Below the pieces are notes generated by a model. That model saw only the letters and a program-made list of their open reading frames with translations. It was not told the DNA's origin and searched no databases. Shown here in pieces: positions 44,273 through 56,114 of a stretch of DNA of 64,000 nt. Positions within the stretch are counted from its first letter, which is position 1. Every line of letters starts with the position of its first letter. Position numbers and translations under genes: made by a program. Source of the DNA: Ilyonectria destructans (taxonomy: Eukaryota; Ascomycota; Sordariomycetes; Hypocreales; Nectriaceae); contig JAHEWK010000005.1 in NCBI GenBank assembly GCA_020740775.1, positions 3,038,001-3,102,000 of the forward strand, written 5' to 3'.

Positions 44273-45707
44273 ATTTTATTGGTTTATTTCTTTACGATTA
44301 CGTCTCGAAGGTTAATTCTATTATGGATGGGTAGTATACTATCGATTGTATCAATTGGTCTATTTTATCGTTTAGTATTGAAAGAGAGAATGACCTACTA
44401 GCTTTGCTGCGTCCTCTACCCACCCTACTGTACTAGGCCTCACGGATTAGTCCGCGAGAAGACGGCGCAACGCGCGACATCAGCGTTCTGAATACCTTCA
44501 TCGTTGTGTTTACGCTGCCATACCTCATCAATACAGTCTATGTAGTCCTTGACGCAAAGGTAGGCCTCGCATATGGATCGATATATGTGCCTTCTCTCAT
44601 CTTAATCGTCTTCCAGTGCTATAGCCTCTGAGATAAACAAATCAATTAGGGCTATTATTTTGGTGCGGTATGCACAAGAGACTAGAACGTCAGATCGCTG
44701 ATTAGAATCCGTCTACTAAATTGTCTGGTCTTTTTCCTGACACTCTTCATTGTACCGCGCTGTAGCAACGACCAGGTAGAATAAAGTATGCCATTGGCAG
44801 CGACTAAGACTTATAAATCCTTGCAGGGAACAACTCAGAAACCATTTTAGAGGGAGAGTGAGTGGCGTCGGGATTGCAGTGCCGGGTTGGACTTCACAAG
44901 GGATCCCTAGGCGTTCTGATTATATAGATTGGATGCGATTGCATGGCGGGATACGAGCTTTGGGAAGCGGCCATGGCTCGATTGACTGTAGATCAGCTTC
45001 GCCATCTGTGGTAAAGAAGGGTAACTATACCTGGAGGTTAGACCTGGAAGGTATATTTTTAGAGTACCTAATCGTTTAAGCATGACGCTCTGTGGCTTGA
45101 TTTCGGCTCAGCTGGTCATCTCTCTTCCACAGCCGTCCTTAGCCCGTATTGGCCCTGCTCAGCCTGTTTAGCAGAGTACCTCTGCAGACTAGACCGGCTT
45201 TAGCTAGGCCTATGTTGCTGACTGAGCAAGAAATGCAGCTTGTCCTGCAATACCGGACGGAGTAAAATCTCAACGGATCCGGGCAGCCTAGCGTAAAGGC
45301 CATCCCACTTTATCCTGCTGTACCCGTACATATACGGAATGCAATTGGCCACCCCGACCTTCCATGCGGCGCTAGGCTGCTCGGATCCGTTGGGATTATA
45401 CGGTAGTAAGATGGCTTGGCATTGACCTATCTTGTCCTCGGTTTGGGGGCTCAAAGCGGGGACTCTTGGCCACATAGGGCTGCCAAGTCGGAATCTACTT
45501 TTCCCGAGACCAGGGATCTAGGTTGCTAAGGGACGGCGAGGAACTTGGAAGGGTGCGTAATAGGTATAAGCCAGTCGCCATGCTTCCGGCCTTCTTTTTT
45601 GCGTATTTTCCTCCACTTCTTTCTGCTGGGCTCTCCATTCGCGGCTCGACTGTCGAGGTAATTGACATTTGATACAGCTCCACGACACTGTCATTGTCAA
45701 CGCCAGG
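44273..45707. other. Intergenic with a decayed coding relic and inverted repeat
   Basis: On the minus strand about 44460-44790 one frame, broken by stops, reads ALIDLFISEAIALEDD and ICEAYLCVKDYIDCIDEVWQ, clearly protein-like but unrecognised; it may be an old transposon or other gene. An inverted repeat lies at 45271-45392, listed separately. Confidence 0.4.
45271..45392. repeat. 23-bp inverted repeat around a 76-bp loop
   Basis: CAACGGATCCGGGCAGCCTAG-type arm at 45271-45293 and its reverse complement at 45370-45392 differ by one base. It would form a long hairpin. It may be a small fold-back element or remains of a terminal inverted repeat transposon. Confidence 0.75.
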
Positions 45708-47264
45708 ATGAGGGTCTCCCAATTGACCTACGCACTCAGCCTGGGAGGGCTGGCGTCGGCAGCTGAGGACGCTCTGAGGCACCGAAGCGATGCGGTATGG
45801 ACACCGTCTCTCCCAGCCCAAGCTCATCATTGACATGCCTTCCAGTGTGCCGCTCTCGCAGCAGTCTTGCCAGGTGACGTGGTGTATCCCAACACCACCC
45901 CCTACATCCAGGCCAACAGCTACTGGTCGGATCGACAAGCTGAGGTGCATCCGCGATGTTTCGTGACTCCAAGAAGCACGAAGGGGGTCTCAAAAGTCAT
46001 GAAGATCCTCACATCGCGGAACGCACCCTTCACAGTCAAGAGCGGCGGGCACACCGCATTCGCGGGCGGCTCTAACGTGGCCGACGGCGTGACCATCGAC
46101 CTGGTGTATCTGAATGCCATCACCGTCTCGGCCGATCGCCAGACCGTCTCCGTCGGCCCGGGCAACCGCTGGATCAACGTCTCCGAGGCGCTCGACCCGC
46201 TCAAGCTGGCCGTCGTGGCCGGGCGCGTCGCAGACGTCGGCGTAGGCGGGCTGATCCTCGGCGGCGGCATCTCGTACTTCTCTGGCCTGAAGGGATGGGC
46301 CTGCGACAACGTGCGCAACTTCGAAGTCGTGGTTGCGTCCGGCGACATCGTCAACGCGTCGCCGACAGTGAACGCAGATCTGTACTGGGCACTTCGCGGC
46401 GGCGGGGGCTCGAATTTTGGCATCGTGACGCGCTTCGACCTAGTTTCGTTTGAACAGGGCGATCTGTGGACCAGCTCGCTGATCTTCCCGGGCGCGTTAA
46501 ATACCACCCTGATCCCGCTTTTCCAGGACTTGACCGTCAATGGCCTGCCGAGCGATCCGGCGGCTCACACGTACTTCGTTTTAACGTACCAGCCTTCCTT
46601 TGGCGGGTACATTGCGCTCACGAGCTTCTATCATGCCACCATTCCTTCGCCACCGGAGAGCACGCCTCCAGTTTTCGCCCAGTTCCAGTCCGTCCCAGCG
46701 GCGATTGTCAACTCGACGCTGGTCACCAATATCTCGACGCAGTCCCGGGTCATCGACGTCCCCTACGGCTCGCGGCAAACTTGGTGGGACACGACTGTCT
46801 CCGCCACCTCGGCGTCCCTGCTCGCCGACATCGTGCCTCTCTTCGAAGCCCGCAACGCCGCTCTGTTTGCAGCCGCCAACGGAAGCAGCGTTGTCCCGTT
46901 CCTGGTCTTCCAGCCCATCCCCGTGAATGTCCTCTCCGCAATGCAGCAAAACGGCGGCAACGCGCTCGGCCTGGAACCTTCGGATGGACCCTTGATGCTG
47001 GTGCAGCTGTCGACGACGTGGGAGGACGCACGGCTGGACGCGCTCGTCGAGGACAGCTCCCGGGAGCTGGTGGCCAAGGTCGAGAGAATGGCAGAGAAGC
47101 GCCGGCTGGACAACGGGTTCGTGTACATGAACTACGCGGGCAGCACGCAGCAAGTGCAGAAGCACTATGGCAAGAATAATCAGCGCAAGCTGAAGCGGAT
47201 CGCCAGGGAATGGGATCCGCAGGGAAAGCTGGCGCGGCTTTGGAAGGGTTATTTCAAGCTCTAA
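45708..47264 (+). CDS. Secreted BBE-type FAD oxidoreductase, 2 exons
   Basis: Exons 45708-45794 and 45846-47264 give 501 residues. A signal peptide (MRVSQLTYALSLGGLASA) leads. The FAD-binding domain has SGGHTAFAGGSN with His98, and GWACDN with Cys182, the pair that ties FAD at two points in berberine-bridge-enzyme-like oxidases. ALRGGGGSNFGIVTRFDL is typical of the family. The C-terminal BBE motif reads YMNYAGSTQQ and WDPQGKLARLWKGYF. Such enzymes oxidise carbohydrates or alkaloid-like substrates using oxygen. Third positions in this gene are GC-rich compared with neighbours. Substrate is unknown. Confidence 0.92.
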
Positions 47265-47477
47265 CTTAGGCACAACTTAGACCTTGCCATGTTTAAGACC
47301 GGATCAATTGGGCGCTCTGGCCTAGTCGTCACAAAAACCCTTGCCTGGCGAGGCTTGGGTGGCTGAACTAGTCACTTAATCAACACCCAGAACTAGAAGA
47401 GACGGTAGCTTAGCCATAAAGATTTAAGGTTATATATACTTAAATATAAAATAAAAATAGCTCAGTTAATATAACGA

Positions 47478-48130
47478 TCAACACAAGTACATCAGAGCGA
47501 TGGCTTCACTCGAGATTCGTAGTTCCTTGGGTGACCGACGAACTAATTGCCTCCCGCAAGCAATTACCAGTGATATCCTTTTGCGAAGAAACTTGAAGCT
47601 GTAACTTGTGAGATTCGTGAATTCATTCAAGGCAGGGGCATGATAGAACGTGGTTACCATTTGTACCGCCTTGATGCCCTCCCTTTCGGCAATTAAAGCC
47701 AGGTCCCTCCGCAGCCGCCTCTGGGCATTGGTCCGTTTAGTAGAAGTCGCCCAATGGTGGCGAGTCCACATCAAAAAGACAGCACCAGATCCTGGGTAAC
47801 GATAGAAGGAAAAGGTGTGCGGCGACGGAGCGGCAAAGTATCCGCCGACAGAGTCGGGCGCAACTTGCATGTAGGAGTTGACAAATTGAATCTCTTCTTC
47901 TGAATAATTAACCACCTGTGCCGACAATAGGGTAAGCGCCTAGCCCTGTATTCGTTCATTTCTTTGGAGAGGAGAGCGGGTTCTTTTACCAGCTGCAGTA
48001 ATTCGCCCTCTTGCAACTCTCGAAGCGCAGTCTTGGCGCGATCGTCAACCTGCCAAAGTGGCCTGTTCGCCCCCTGCTCGTTCGAGGGCGGAAGATTAAT
48101 AGTTTTGCGCTCAATTGATTCTGTCGGCAT
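47478..48130 (-). CDS. Small hypothetical protein, 2 exons
   Basis: Exons on the minus strand are 47990-48130 and 47478-47939, giving 200 residues. The 50-bp intron has GTAAAAG and CTAG ends and joins the frames at ELLQL/ALTLLS. Without it the two frames would look like a frameshift. The protein has no signal peptide or clear membrane span; a Tyr/Phe-rich part (PHTFSFYRYPGSG) precedes a basic stretch (RRLRRDLALIAEREG). I do not recognise it. The flanks are AT-rich with a TATA-like TTATATATTT at about 48253. Product certainty is moderate. Confidence 0.5.
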
Positions 48131-49035
48131 CTTTGATTCTTTGCCACTGCGGAAACCGGCTTATAAGATTGGGTGGAGATCGACTGGGGGAAGCGGGTAC
48201 GAATAGGGAATAGAATGGATATAGCCCAAGCTACTGAGAGAGAGGCCAGGGCTTTATATATTTAAGAGAGTCTTGCTAGGCAGAAGCAGCCTCAAGTTAG
48301 ATGACTAAGGCAGAAAAGAGTGACAAGTCCTACATAAGTATTATAACTTATTTTATTTTTAACAAGTTCAATCACAAGCAGTTATTGTAAATATGTCTTT
48401 TATATTTAAATTACACCAGGTCATCTGACTACAAAGAATTCACTCAAATTCTATTGTCAAATCTTGATTGGACTCGACTAACGATCACATCCCGCCCGCC
48501 TTTACGTTTGGTAAATGATTGGCCAGCCTATCAAAGCCGAAACCACCTTGTCTACAATGGTGGCTCAATTGACTGCTTAGTGGTTAGGTCTTGCAGGGTT
48601 CGGAAAGGGAGTGGGTGGGCCGAAAGGGGCACTGGAGGTTTAGAACGGTGTACGTTTTTGTTATTCCGCCAAAGCTGATCTACCAAGGCTGAACCTAGAT
48701 TATACAAAAGGATTAAACTTAAAAACTTTTATATAGCCATAAAGTTCTATTTATACTCAAAAGGGAAACGGGGGTGATGAGGATCCAATCCGTCGGAAGT
48801 TTGAGGTGTGCAACATGGGTGTGGGCAGAAGAGATGATTGAATTGAGCTGCTTCCTATCTAAGGGACCGACCGCGGTCGGTCTCTTATACCTATGTTCAA
48901 TCTGTCGATATCATAGCCATCAGTCTGCTGCCTGACGCTAGCTATGGTGTAGCGTTCACTATAGTGAATTCGTTCATGATGATCGTGATCCTTGTCTCAT
49001 TCCACAACGATTGCCTTATTTGCTCATGTCTTTTA
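48131..49035. other. AT-rich intergenic, nothing recognised
   Basis: The spacer holds long A/T-rich stretches near 48340-48420 and 48700-48760. No gene or RNA was supported. Confidence 0.45.
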
Positions 49036-50466
49036 TCATATCTGTGCCCGATATCCGGCAAGTTCCATCTCCAGGTCGTCGACCTCGACTGCTAGGACTG
49101 CGTTTTCTCTGTTGGTCTGCTTGATCTGATTGCCCGAGTCTTGGATGATCAGCAGTGTTGCGAAATTGAGCGTCAATCCAGATACATAAGCCAGCGGAAT
49201 GCTAGCTGGTGGGCTCCAAGCGTAAGCTACAGCGCTCACGATGTTGGTTGCAAATGACAATATGAGCATTGTATAGAAGACCTTCGGGAAACCCGTCTGG
49301 ATCTTATCCTTGTCGTTGCTGTTTAACATTGGCCTAACGATAACGTAGAGCCCTGCAAATCCAGTAATACACTGGCTTAGCGTCGACCAGAAGTTGCTGT
49401 CTACTATGGGCAGGTCGTCTGGAGTCTCGCAGAGAATGGTGGAGTAGATGGTGGATGGAATTGCTGCGGCCAGGATCAGGAGCACAGGCGATTTGACAAA
49501 TTCGAGGAGTTTTGTAGCCTGAGCCCGTTGCTTTTGAAACTTCTTAGTGGCGCTGATCCCTGGTTGGGATTTAGGGGCAGAATTGCCTCTTCTGAACGAC
49601 GTCCTCTGGACGATCCCACTGGATGAAATATTGGTACCGCTCGTCCATGACTGAGCCCGAGGAGGGTTTGGAAACGGTGAGAGATGTCTCGAACGGTCTG
49701 TTTGAAGTCAGCAACATAATAAGTGGGGTCTATTTGCTGAGATGGACAGTCAGCGTCGTTTCTAAGGCAGCTCACCTTCGACTTCAACGCGCAATTCGTC
49801 AACTTTTGCTGCGCACTCAGCCAAACGTACTTTGAACATTTCGAATGTGCGTCGAATATTTTCCACCGGATCTCTGAAAGAGATCCCAGTCATTGTGGTA
49901 ATCTGGCCCAAAGCCTCTTCGATGGAAATGAAAATTGGCCATGTCTCGGCTAAGTGTTTGCGCATGCCGCCGACCTTCGCGTTAAGCCAAGACGAATCCT
50001 GGGCTTCTCTTTTCCAACGACTAAAAACATCGATCCATCGTCCTCTCCAGTATGAGTCGAAGCCTTCACTTAGCCTGCGGAATACGGACAGCTGTTGCGA
50101 AGACCAAGCAATATCTGGTACCCTGCCGTGATCGTCGAATTTTGATATGGATGCCAACAGGTTTGCGAGTGAGCGGCATTGTAGGATGACCAGGGGGAAA
50201 GCAATGGATATGCAGAGTTCGGTGATTTCTTTCTGTGCCTCTGGTACCCATGTGTTTACGTTTCCGATAACCTTCAGAATGTCGATGACGTTCATGCCGG
50301 CCAAATTCGCATACCTCTCGTCCAGAATGCTCGTCGCTTCGTCTTTCAGCCTCTTGGCTTCATCGGTATCGCTCTGTGCCAGCAGGGCGTGAGCTTCGTT
50401 AAAGCTGGTGTTGCTGGTGCTACTGGTTGAGGTCTTGGAGACCCTATTCTCTAGCTCGAGGTCCAT
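49036..50466 (-). CDS. Membrane protein of unknown function, 2 exons
   Basis: Exons on the minus strand are 49776-50466 and 49036-49697, giving 450 residues; the 78-bp intron (GTGAGC..AACAG) has a TGCTGAC branch-like site. The N-terminal 230 residues are mostly helical and acidic, with a hydrophobic helix (ITELCISIAFPLVIL). A Ser/Arg-rich linker follows. Four hydrophobic segments lie in the C-terminal part: LLILAAAIPSTIYSTI, ITGFAGLYVIV, FYTMLILSFATNIVSAVAYAW and VSGLTLNFATLLII. A short acidic coiled coil closes the protein (VLAVEVDDLEMEL). I cannot name the family. It appears intact. Confidence 0.7.
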
Positions 50467-51139
50467 ATTCTACCGTCGAGTGAGAGCCTGAAGGAAGAAA
50501 TAAAATTGTGCGGGAACATATAATCGGATAAGGGCTAGATAGAATCGGCTCTGTATCGACCGAAGTACTTATTGGTTGCCTTGTGACGCGTGTATGCCCA
50601 AGGCAACTCAACTTGTTTTGGGTCGCCCAAGGCAGCTCAAGACAGCCCAAGGCAACTCACAAGGCAAAGACAACTCAAGGCTGCCCAAGGCACCAATTCG
50701 CCTTAAAAAAAACAGGTACCTACTTTCTTATGGCTACCCCACCAAGTCAAATGTACCTTCATTTAGTAAATAATCACCGTTGATATGATACGACCCCGCT
50801 CTCGATTTCGTCACCCCCCCTGCTTTAAGTGAGGTTATCCTCATCCTGCCGGCATTATCATCTCAAACCTTGCTGTATAATGTACCTATAATTATTACAG
50901 TTGTGCATAAATTCGCGATATGACTAGATCAATCGATAGAACATTAACTGGAGATTCTATTGTTCGGAAATGGATTGATTTGGCCACCGGGAAACGTAAT
51001 ATTTCACGCTTCGCTGTTGAAAATGTCGACTAACTAATTGTAGCTGCAGTGGAGGCCTTGCAAGGGGCTTTTTTACCACTATGAAAAGATCTTCAGATGA
51101 GCGGGAGGTCCGGTGAAGCAGGCTCGAATTTTCATATGT
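50467..51139. other. Intergenic with degenerate CCCAAGGCAACTCA repeats
   Basis: Between about 50598 and 50692 the motif CCCAAGGCAGCTCA or a close variant occurs several times with irregular spacing. It is upstream of the membrane-protein gene. Nothing else was recognised. Confidence 0.45.
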
Positions 51140-51680
51140 GGCTGGCCAGCTGATCTATTTCAAGGTTCAGACTCAACTCCACGGACAGTTGAGGAGTTTG
51201 CTCGGCCTTTCCTCGCTGACATCCAGAGCATGAGGCAAATCTTCTAAACGGGTAGTCGGGGCCAAGATCGGCCAATTCTCTTCATCCCATGGTGCCTCGG
51301 AGGCATTATGTTAATGAAGGCTCGCGTAATAGCTGATAGCCCGCAAAGCGACTATGTGTCCATTAGGAAAGCGACGCGTGGCATTGTCTTCCTAGCAACA
51401 CCATTCCGAGGAACTTCATCAAGATGTAGCCGCCTGGCGGGAACCACTACTTACAACTTGGCTACAGGGCTCCCTGGCCATTTCGTGAAGACCTTATATC
51501 CCGAGGTTGAGCATGAGCCAAGGACGAGGAAGAGCGTTGAAACGAGATACGGCAGTACGTGCTTCGTTGGTGTCTTACGGATGTGCCTGTTAGTCGCTGG
51601 GGGATTTGGGATACCAAGGAGCCCACACCCCCTCAAGAATTTAAGGCCCGCCTGGTGTCCCAGGTCCACGAAATGATCAG
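51140..51680 (+). pseudogene. Alpha/beta-hydrolase (NLR-type N-terminus) relic
   Basis: One frame contains TVEEFARPFLADIQSM, an in-frame TAA at 51245-51247, then RPILFIPWCLGGIMLMKA and ATRGIVFLATPFRGTSS. This is the order seen in the lipase-like N-terminal domain of fungal NACHT/NLR proteins (RPIIFIAHSLGG ... GIVFLGTPHRGS). The nucleophile motif HSLGG has become WCLGG and the downstream NACHT part is not found. The fragment is thus a dead relic. Family call is from pattern only. Confidence 0.5.
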
Positions 51681-52660
51681 AGTCTGGCTGGTGTTTCAAG
51701 ACGCCGACACGGTGGAGGATATCACTGGAATGGAGAGTTTTGGGCATTCACTGACACAAGCGATGATCTGCAAACCTCTTCGGGTAAAGTGGGCAGCGAT
51801 GGCAATCTGCATGACATGCGATCTCTTCTCTCAGAAGTACATCTTCGCATGCTTTACAGGGAAACTGATAATAAATAGTATAGTGATGGCCATTAGTTAT
51901 TTATAGGATGGTTACAAAACTGGGAAAGAGTTTATATGTATCCCTTAACGTAGGCGTACAAGTCATAATAAGTCGAAATAATCGTGTAGGTAGATCATTG
52001 GACAAAGTTGTTAGGAAGTTCTAAAATAAAGTTTTCAAATAAGCTGAGAACGCCGGGTAAAGTTTCTAAAGTTAGTCCTTAAGCTGTCGAATTATGTTGA
52101 GTTGCTTTACGTTAGTGATATCATTTTGAAGATTGTTACTAGAAAAGTGAAACAATGTATACTTGGGCATAACTGCATGAGCTTAGAGGGGCTCTTGAAT
52201 AATCGTTTGCAACTTGCACAGGCGAGCTGAATAGCGGGGATTAAAATTAACACAAGTGCTCTGCCGAGTAAAGAGCTTGACATTTATGTCTAGACTATTG
52301 AAAAATCAATTACAATGATGCTAACAGAAATAGCTAGATTGTAATTAAAGCCTAAGTGTCAATCCATTTCAGTTAATGTTAGTCCAAGTTCCACATCACT
52401 CAGCTACAGCTCAGTTTAGGGCAGCACGAGCTCCGCTAGGAATGGGAATGTGACTTGGTGTGTTTGAGGTTCGCCTCCGAGTATGTTGGTGTGCTACGCT
52501 ATCGAGTAGTTCGTAAGACTCTTAATTATACACTCAAAGATAAAAACATCGTGAGTTCTAGTAGCTATAAACAGGTTCCGTTGTATATCCGTTTTCCCAT
52601 TGCCGGCCGTCGGCGGCCATCCAAATACTCTACACTCCGCGTCATAATAGCCGCACTTCG
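51681..52660. other. AT-rich intergenic, nothing recognised
   Basis: Sequence is AT-rich with many stops in all frames. It follows the hydrolase relic and may be further decayed coding DNA. Confidence 0.4.
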
Positions 52661-55579
52661 TCACTGATTCATCACAAATGGGCTGCTCAAACTGTCGCAA
52701 CAATCTGCTTCAGGAGAGATGTCAAGTAATTGGCCCGTTCTCATACCCACTTGGTCATGTCCATCACAAGATGCGTGGAGATCCCAAGTCATTGTACCAT
52801 CGTTACTGGCATCAACTCCAGCAAAATTATCGAGCATCATTCCATCCCAAACTGATGATAGGATGTGTGGGTCTGCGTGAGGAGATATTGAAGTGGCGAA
52901 TCCGTTTTGCTGGCTGTCGTCGCCGAGGCTGCAGCCTGAAAGCAAAGATGAATCCACGAACTTGTAGTGCTCAAACTCGTCGTCATGCGATGAAGGCGTA
53001 CTCATCCCAAAGTTTGGTGCCCGCCCCTTGGTGAGGGGGCTGTGCTGTCTGTGGATGCCTTCGGAAGTAGATGTGTTAACATTGATGGAAGAGCCAGGCG
53101 GCTTTTTTGACTGGCTGAAGAGTCCGCCCAGGTATGTCGTAAAATCTTGGCCGTCTGCGGACTTGCCGGTGCTGAGGCTCCAGTCGATGGCAAGTGAAAG
53201 AAGTAGATCCCAGTTTGAACTGTCACTAAGTGGTTCGTTTCTTTCTGCAGCTTCCGCGCTAGATATCTCAACGTGTACTTGTATGTGACGAATAACATTT
53301 CGGATAGTTTTGACTACATCCTCAACGCCGTCGTATTGTTCGTGGAATACTTTCATAGCCTTGATAAGAGTGCTGAGCTGGCGTTGCTTGGACTGGCCAT
53401 TTTCCTTTTCGTCTATGGGTTTACCGTCCTGGAGTCTGGGAAATTGAGCATCAAGGATGTGTACCGCCAGTGGAAATGCGGCATACGCGACTCTGCGAAA
53501 TGGTTAATTAGCCGCTCATACATGATCGGTGTTTAATTCTTACATGGTAATGGGTAGCCATCGTGCAACATGAAGTTGGTTCAATCTATCAAGAAGGTCC
53601 GCGATGCAAGCGATGGAGTGCTGGACCTCTTGCCGCGCTTGGGATATCCTGCTTATTTGGCTGGGATTGGATGCAATCTCTACCAATTTAAGGTCATAAT
53701 GGCATAATAAAATGGCAGCTCCGCTAAATCCTTTGTTAGAACCCAATCACCAATCTTGGCCGAGCCGACTTACTGGTAGTATATGTACATCAAAGTTGTG
53801 TGCATAGTGACTGATTTGTGTTCCACGATGTTTTCCCGTCTCCCGCTTCGAGTGATGGGCGTCTCTGTGTACCAACGCAGCAAGTCCTCCTTGCACTTCC
53901 GTAGGGAAGCACTTTTCAGTTGCGTGTCTTGTAAATTCTCATTCACCCGCTGGAGAGGATACAACAGGAGGAGGACATCAGTCAATATTACAGAGAGCTT
54001 CAGAAGACGTTTTGTCACGTTCGCTAGAGCCGTTTTTGTCTCTGCATTGTACATGTTGGAGCGGCGTATTTCTGCTTGTAAATCTGTAGATCCGAGTTCC
54101 ATGTTCTTCTTGAAGTCGAAATGAGCCGGGGTAATTAGGATGCTTCGTCGTAAACCCAAAGGGAGAATCCGGTCGCGGATGATACAGCACCACCAGAGAC
54201 GTCTGAGGATAGCATGGTCGCCGGGGTTCTTTGCCGTTAGGTTGGATATGTCGGAATAATAATCTGCCTTGGTTCTCCTTGCGTTCTCAATCGCAATCAT
54301 GAGCCAGGAGGTGTTGGGCTTTGAGGCGGCATTTAATGGCGGAGTCCAAAATGTGAGGAGCAATGCGGCCTGGGCTGTTGCCAAGGAAGATGGTTCCACG
54401 CCAAAGTCATAAATGAGCTGTAGGTGTTAGAGGGAAATGGCAAAGAGTACAAAAGGGAATTGGCCACCAACCTTGGCCTTTCTGTAGAACGACGCTCTTG
54501 CGCTCCGGACATTACTATAACCCAGGCGATTGATCGACTCCAGTGGCAAGAACTATTTCTCATCTGTCAGTCATGTAGGGTCGAGCAGGGCGGTAGATTT
54601 GACTAACATTGCATGATACAAATAACATGGCCTGAATCAACAAGAGAGATGTTTTCTTTGTTTCTTCCGGTGCTGGACTGTAATACGCCTCCCAGAAGTC
54701 TGCCTCACTCAGCATTGGCAAGAGTGGATGCACATGTAGAAAGTATTGTTGGATTGCTTGGTCAAGAATCGATCGAGCGGGAAGGCGGAAGCAATCTTCT
54801 GTGTCTAGAAAGCGGATATCTTGTGCTGGGACGTAAAACATGTTGCTGATGGTGAGGAACGAGTACGAGCAGTATACGACCATCTCCGATGGTTCGGGAG
54901 GTTGGTCGGTGCCGGGGTTGACGAAGAAGGAGGATAGAAGGTCGGTAGCGGCAGGTTCAACTATGATACAGTGGTGAGCAGGTGAGACTTGGCACACTCG
55001 TTGGTTGGAAGACAGGGAACCCACCTGCCGGTGTGGCCTCATAGCACGAGTCAGATGTCCCCGATGTATCTGACTGGGCATTCTTCCCCGCTGGCGTGTC
55101 ATGATGGTCCTCAACAACGGCCTGGTTCGGTTTGTCGTTGTAGGTAGGTTGATCGCGGGTTGGATGCCCCTGGGGGTGAATGTCGAGCTCGGTAATTGTC
55201 TCAATGATTGGCTCTTGGGCTCGCGTAGTCTTGCGTCGTCCCGTGTCGGGTTGGGGGCATGCTTGGAACTTGCTGTGGCCATTTGAGAACCTTGCCCGAT
55301 CAGTAAGGGGATCTCGTTCGATGTGGGGCAATTTTGGAGTAATTCTGGGGTAATTTTGGGGCTATTCTTTACTCACCTTCGTGAGGCTCTTTTCGTAACG
55401 ACGCATTTCTGCTCGTCGAGGTTGCAGTTCATGCAGGGCTGCCCGTTCTTGGACACATCGCATCTGACCTTCCTAGATCGGCAATAAAGGCAGGCTTGCG
55501 GCGATCTATGCACCGCCTTTATTTCCAAACCCGCTCGTCGCTTTTGGAGGACCAAAGAGGACGTTGCTGGCAGCTCCAT
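52661..55579 (-). CDS. Zn2Cys6 transcription factor, CTF1-like, 7 exons
   Basis: Exons on the minus strand are 55377-55579, 55025-55290, 54608-54960, 54472-54552, 53774-54417, 53544-53723 and 52661-53492, giving 852 residues; all joins are GT..AG and in phase. The zinc cluster has Cys30, 33, 40, 49, 52 and 59 (C-x2-C-x6-C-x8-C-x2-C-x6-C). The fungal-specific domain contains HPLLPMLSEADFWEAYY, LRRLWWCCIIRDRILPLG and AYAAFPLAVHILDA, characteristic of the cutinase transcription factor 1 (CTF1) group. The tail is Ser/Asp-rich. It is divergent from the SnoaL-like gene at 56115 and is the natural candidate regulator of the cluster to its right. What it responds to is unknown. Confidence 0.88.
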
Positions 55580-56114
55580 CGTGAAGCGTCAAGGTGCTGC
55601 TGGATTGCAGGACCAGATTGAAAAAATGGAGAAGGAGAAGCAAGGAGCACATGGGGGATCTCGGATCTGCTGCAGGGGTAGCGTTATTCAGCTCCAGCTC
55701 GGGGACAGCCGCATAACTTCGGGTATTCGGTGTCGGAAATAGGTAGCATGAAATAGTGACATGTATTCGGGCTCGTGTGAACGGGAGGGAAGTCAGTCCC
55801 CGAGGCCACCTCCGAAGCCGAGACCACCATTAAAGCTGTCCGTTTCGAGTGGCGTTGCAACCCTTGTCCGGTGGTTGACATTTGTGAGAATATCATGACC
55901 AAGAATATTCACGCTAATTAGATCCGCGAATGGCATGGCCGCAGGGATGTCCGGGGTATCGGATGTGGATTGAATCCGTCCCGCGCAATCCGCGGGCGTT
56001 CGGGACAATCATATCCGGACGGACTGACTTCTGCGCCTGTAGCCCGCTAGACACAAACGATGGCAGGTAAGCATCGGACTAACATTGCTCTGCATTCAAT
56101 CCAGCGTGTTGACG
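55580..56114. promoter_or_regulatory. Divergent promoter with CCGCGG site
   Basis: The 535-bp region lies between the CTF1-like gene and the first SnoaL-like gene. CCGCGG is at 55990-55995, and TATCCGGACGGA follows at about 56012. Palindromic CCG/CGG pairs are known Zn2Cys6 targets. Confidence 0.5.

Noticed and set aside
47930..47995. Frameshift between the two frames of the small gene at 47.5-48.1 kb
   Set aside because: A 50-bp intron with GT..AG ends joins both frames in phase.
56060..56114. ATG at 56060 as start of the first SnoaL-like gene
   Set aside because: Using the following GTAAGC..CAG as an intron leads at once to TGA; the ATG at 56115 gives a normal family N-terminus.
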